Shown: positions 6,853 through 7,094 of the stretch, one piece after another
Numbering within the stretch: the stretch's first letter is position 1
How the letters are laid out: each line of letters begins with the position of its first letter
Assembly: GCA_021845325.1 (NCBI GenBank)
Contig: JAKBRR010000086.1
Coordinates: 1-7,094, forward strand
DNA length: 7,094 nt
Direction: 5' to 3'
DNA from: Thermoplasmata archaeon
Lineage (GTDB): Archaea > Thermoplasmatota > Thermoplasmata > Thermoplasmatales > Thermoplasmataceae
Made by a program: the position numbers and the translations under genes
The notes under the pieces: generated by a model
Databases searched by the model: none
What the model was told of the DNA's origin: nothing
Seen by the model: only the letters and a program-made list of their open reading frames with translations

Positions 6853-6880
6853 ACCTATAATTTTAACTGGCGTTATAGGT
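6853..6880. terminator. 8-bp perfect inverted repeat after the second methyltransferase
   Basis: ACCTATAA (6853-6860) and TTATAGGT (6873-6880) are perfect reverse complements with a 12-nt loop starting TTTT, beginning 9 nt after the stop codon. A competing 5-bp pairing, CTGGC (6867-6871) with GCCAG (6886-6890), overlaps it. It could help end transcription, but archaeal terminators rarely need hairpins, and it could equally be a protein-binding or recombination site. Confidence 0.35.
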
Positions 6881-6897
6881 GCAAAGCCAGAATACGA
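6876..6897 (+). repeat. Right-end copy of two 11-nt words also present at 142-218
   Basis: TAGGTGCAAAG (6876-6886) matches 208-218, and CCAGAATACGA (6887-6897) matches 142-152. Here the two words are directly joined; at the left end they are separated by about 55 nt that hold an inverted copy and another partial copy of the first word. Confidence 0.45.
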
Positions 6898-6905
6898 GGG
6901 ATGAG

Positions 6906-6914
6906 TATATAAAG
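6906..6914 (+). promoter_or_regulatory. Strong TATA-like box near the right end
   Basis: TATATAAAG is a good archaeal TATA match and would start transcription at about 6935-6940. No ATG-initiated gene follows at once; downstream lie a palindrome, two hairpins and a frame open to the window edge. It may drive a gene or RNA that continues past the window. Confidence 0.4.
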
Positions 6915-6948
6915 AAACACGACACCCTCAGTCACATAAAATAATTCT

Positions 6949-6964
6949 GATTGTATCTACAATC
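6949..6964. repeat. Short palindrome GATTGTA-TC-TACAATC
   Basis: Two perfect 7-base arms flank a 2-base centre. The centre is too small for a stable hairpin loop, so a dimeric protein's operator is the more natural reading. It lies about 35 nt after the TATA-like box at 6906, close to the expected transcription start. Confidence 0.4.
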
Positions 6965-7094
6965 ATACAAGTCCCTGCCTGAGAGCAATCGGGATTCGCC
7001 TTTATTAGCATCACGTTGGATCGGAACACAGAGGCGTTCCCAACCTCTTACAGAGGATTTTATTGAAGGAATATTCATCACGCAATTTTTCAGG
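6951..7094 (+). other. Open frame running off the window end, coding status uncertain
   Basis: After a TGA at 6948-6950 this frame is open for 48 codons to the window edge and begins with TTG. The translation is polar and matches nothing I recognise. There is no ATG or GTG at its start and the opposite strand is also open for a similar length here, so it may be noncoding. The TATA-like box at 6906 is correctly placed for a transcript starting just upstream. Confidence 0.15.
7015..7056 (+). other. Two adjacent hairpins, possible structured RNA
   Basis: The first hairpin pairs GTTGG (7015-7019) with CCAAC (7040-7044) and GAAC (7024-7027) with GTTC (7036-7039), with a 4-base bulge and an 8-base loop. 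The second pairs CCTCT (7044-7048) with AGAGG (7052-7056) across a 3-base loop, sharing one base with the first. I could not match this to tRNA, SRP or RNase P RNA. Confidence 0.25.

Noticed and set aside
6951..7094. tRNA or known structured RNA at the right edge
   Set aside because: No cloverleaf with a standard T-arm could be built, and the hairpins did not match any RNA family I know.
1..7094. CRISPR array
   Set aside because: No set of regularly spaced identical repeats of 24-40 nt is present; the longest exact repeat seen is the 18-mer inside a coding gene.

Overview
The window looks archaeal, most likely from a Thermoplasmatales-type acidophile such as a Ferroplasma or Cuniculiplasma relative. 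Evidence is the low GC content, archaeal TATA-like boxes 22-30 nt upstream of start codons with almost no leader, an AbrB-type regulator, and an insertion-sequence transposase of a style I associate with that group. The organism assignment is inference; no rRNA or housekeeping gene is present. The content is typical of a defence island.

Layout. 1-229: AT-rich, no convincing gene, with a cluster of TTTAGGTGCAA-type repeats at 155-218. 230-613 (+): small winged-helix-like protein. About 642-1935: insertion sequence on the minus strand whose transposase (676-1908) carries an N-terminal SWIM zinc finger, but an in-frame amber codon at 1771-1773 cuts it off, so it is annotated as a pseudogene. 1956-2033: repeat-rich promoter. 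2034-3712 (+): tight three-gene operon with overlapping ends: AbrB-like regulator, beta-class N4-cytosine-type DNA methyltransferase, and a PD-(D/E)XK restriction endonuclease. 3716-5335 (-): two-gene operon of uncharacterised proteins (130 aa, then 395 aa), ending tail-to-tail 3 nt from the restriction gene. 5336-5557: divergent promoter region. 5558-6844 (+): second DNA methyltransferase, with different motif order and no nuclease next to it. 6845-7094: no firm gene, but inverted repeats, a TATA-like box, two adjacent hairpins and a frame open to the window end.

How it works together (inference). The regulator-methyltransferase-nuclease operon is a complete type II restriction-modification system. 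Its regulator probably controls its own promoter through three copies of TAGGTAGA around the TATA box; an AbrB-type controller would be unusual, since known restriction-modification controllers are HTH proteins. The divergent unit at 3716-6844 (two unknown genes plus a methyltransferase) is the best candidate for an undescribed system. Two 11-nt words occur near both ends of the window (142-218 and 6876-6897) and may mark the edges of a transferred block.
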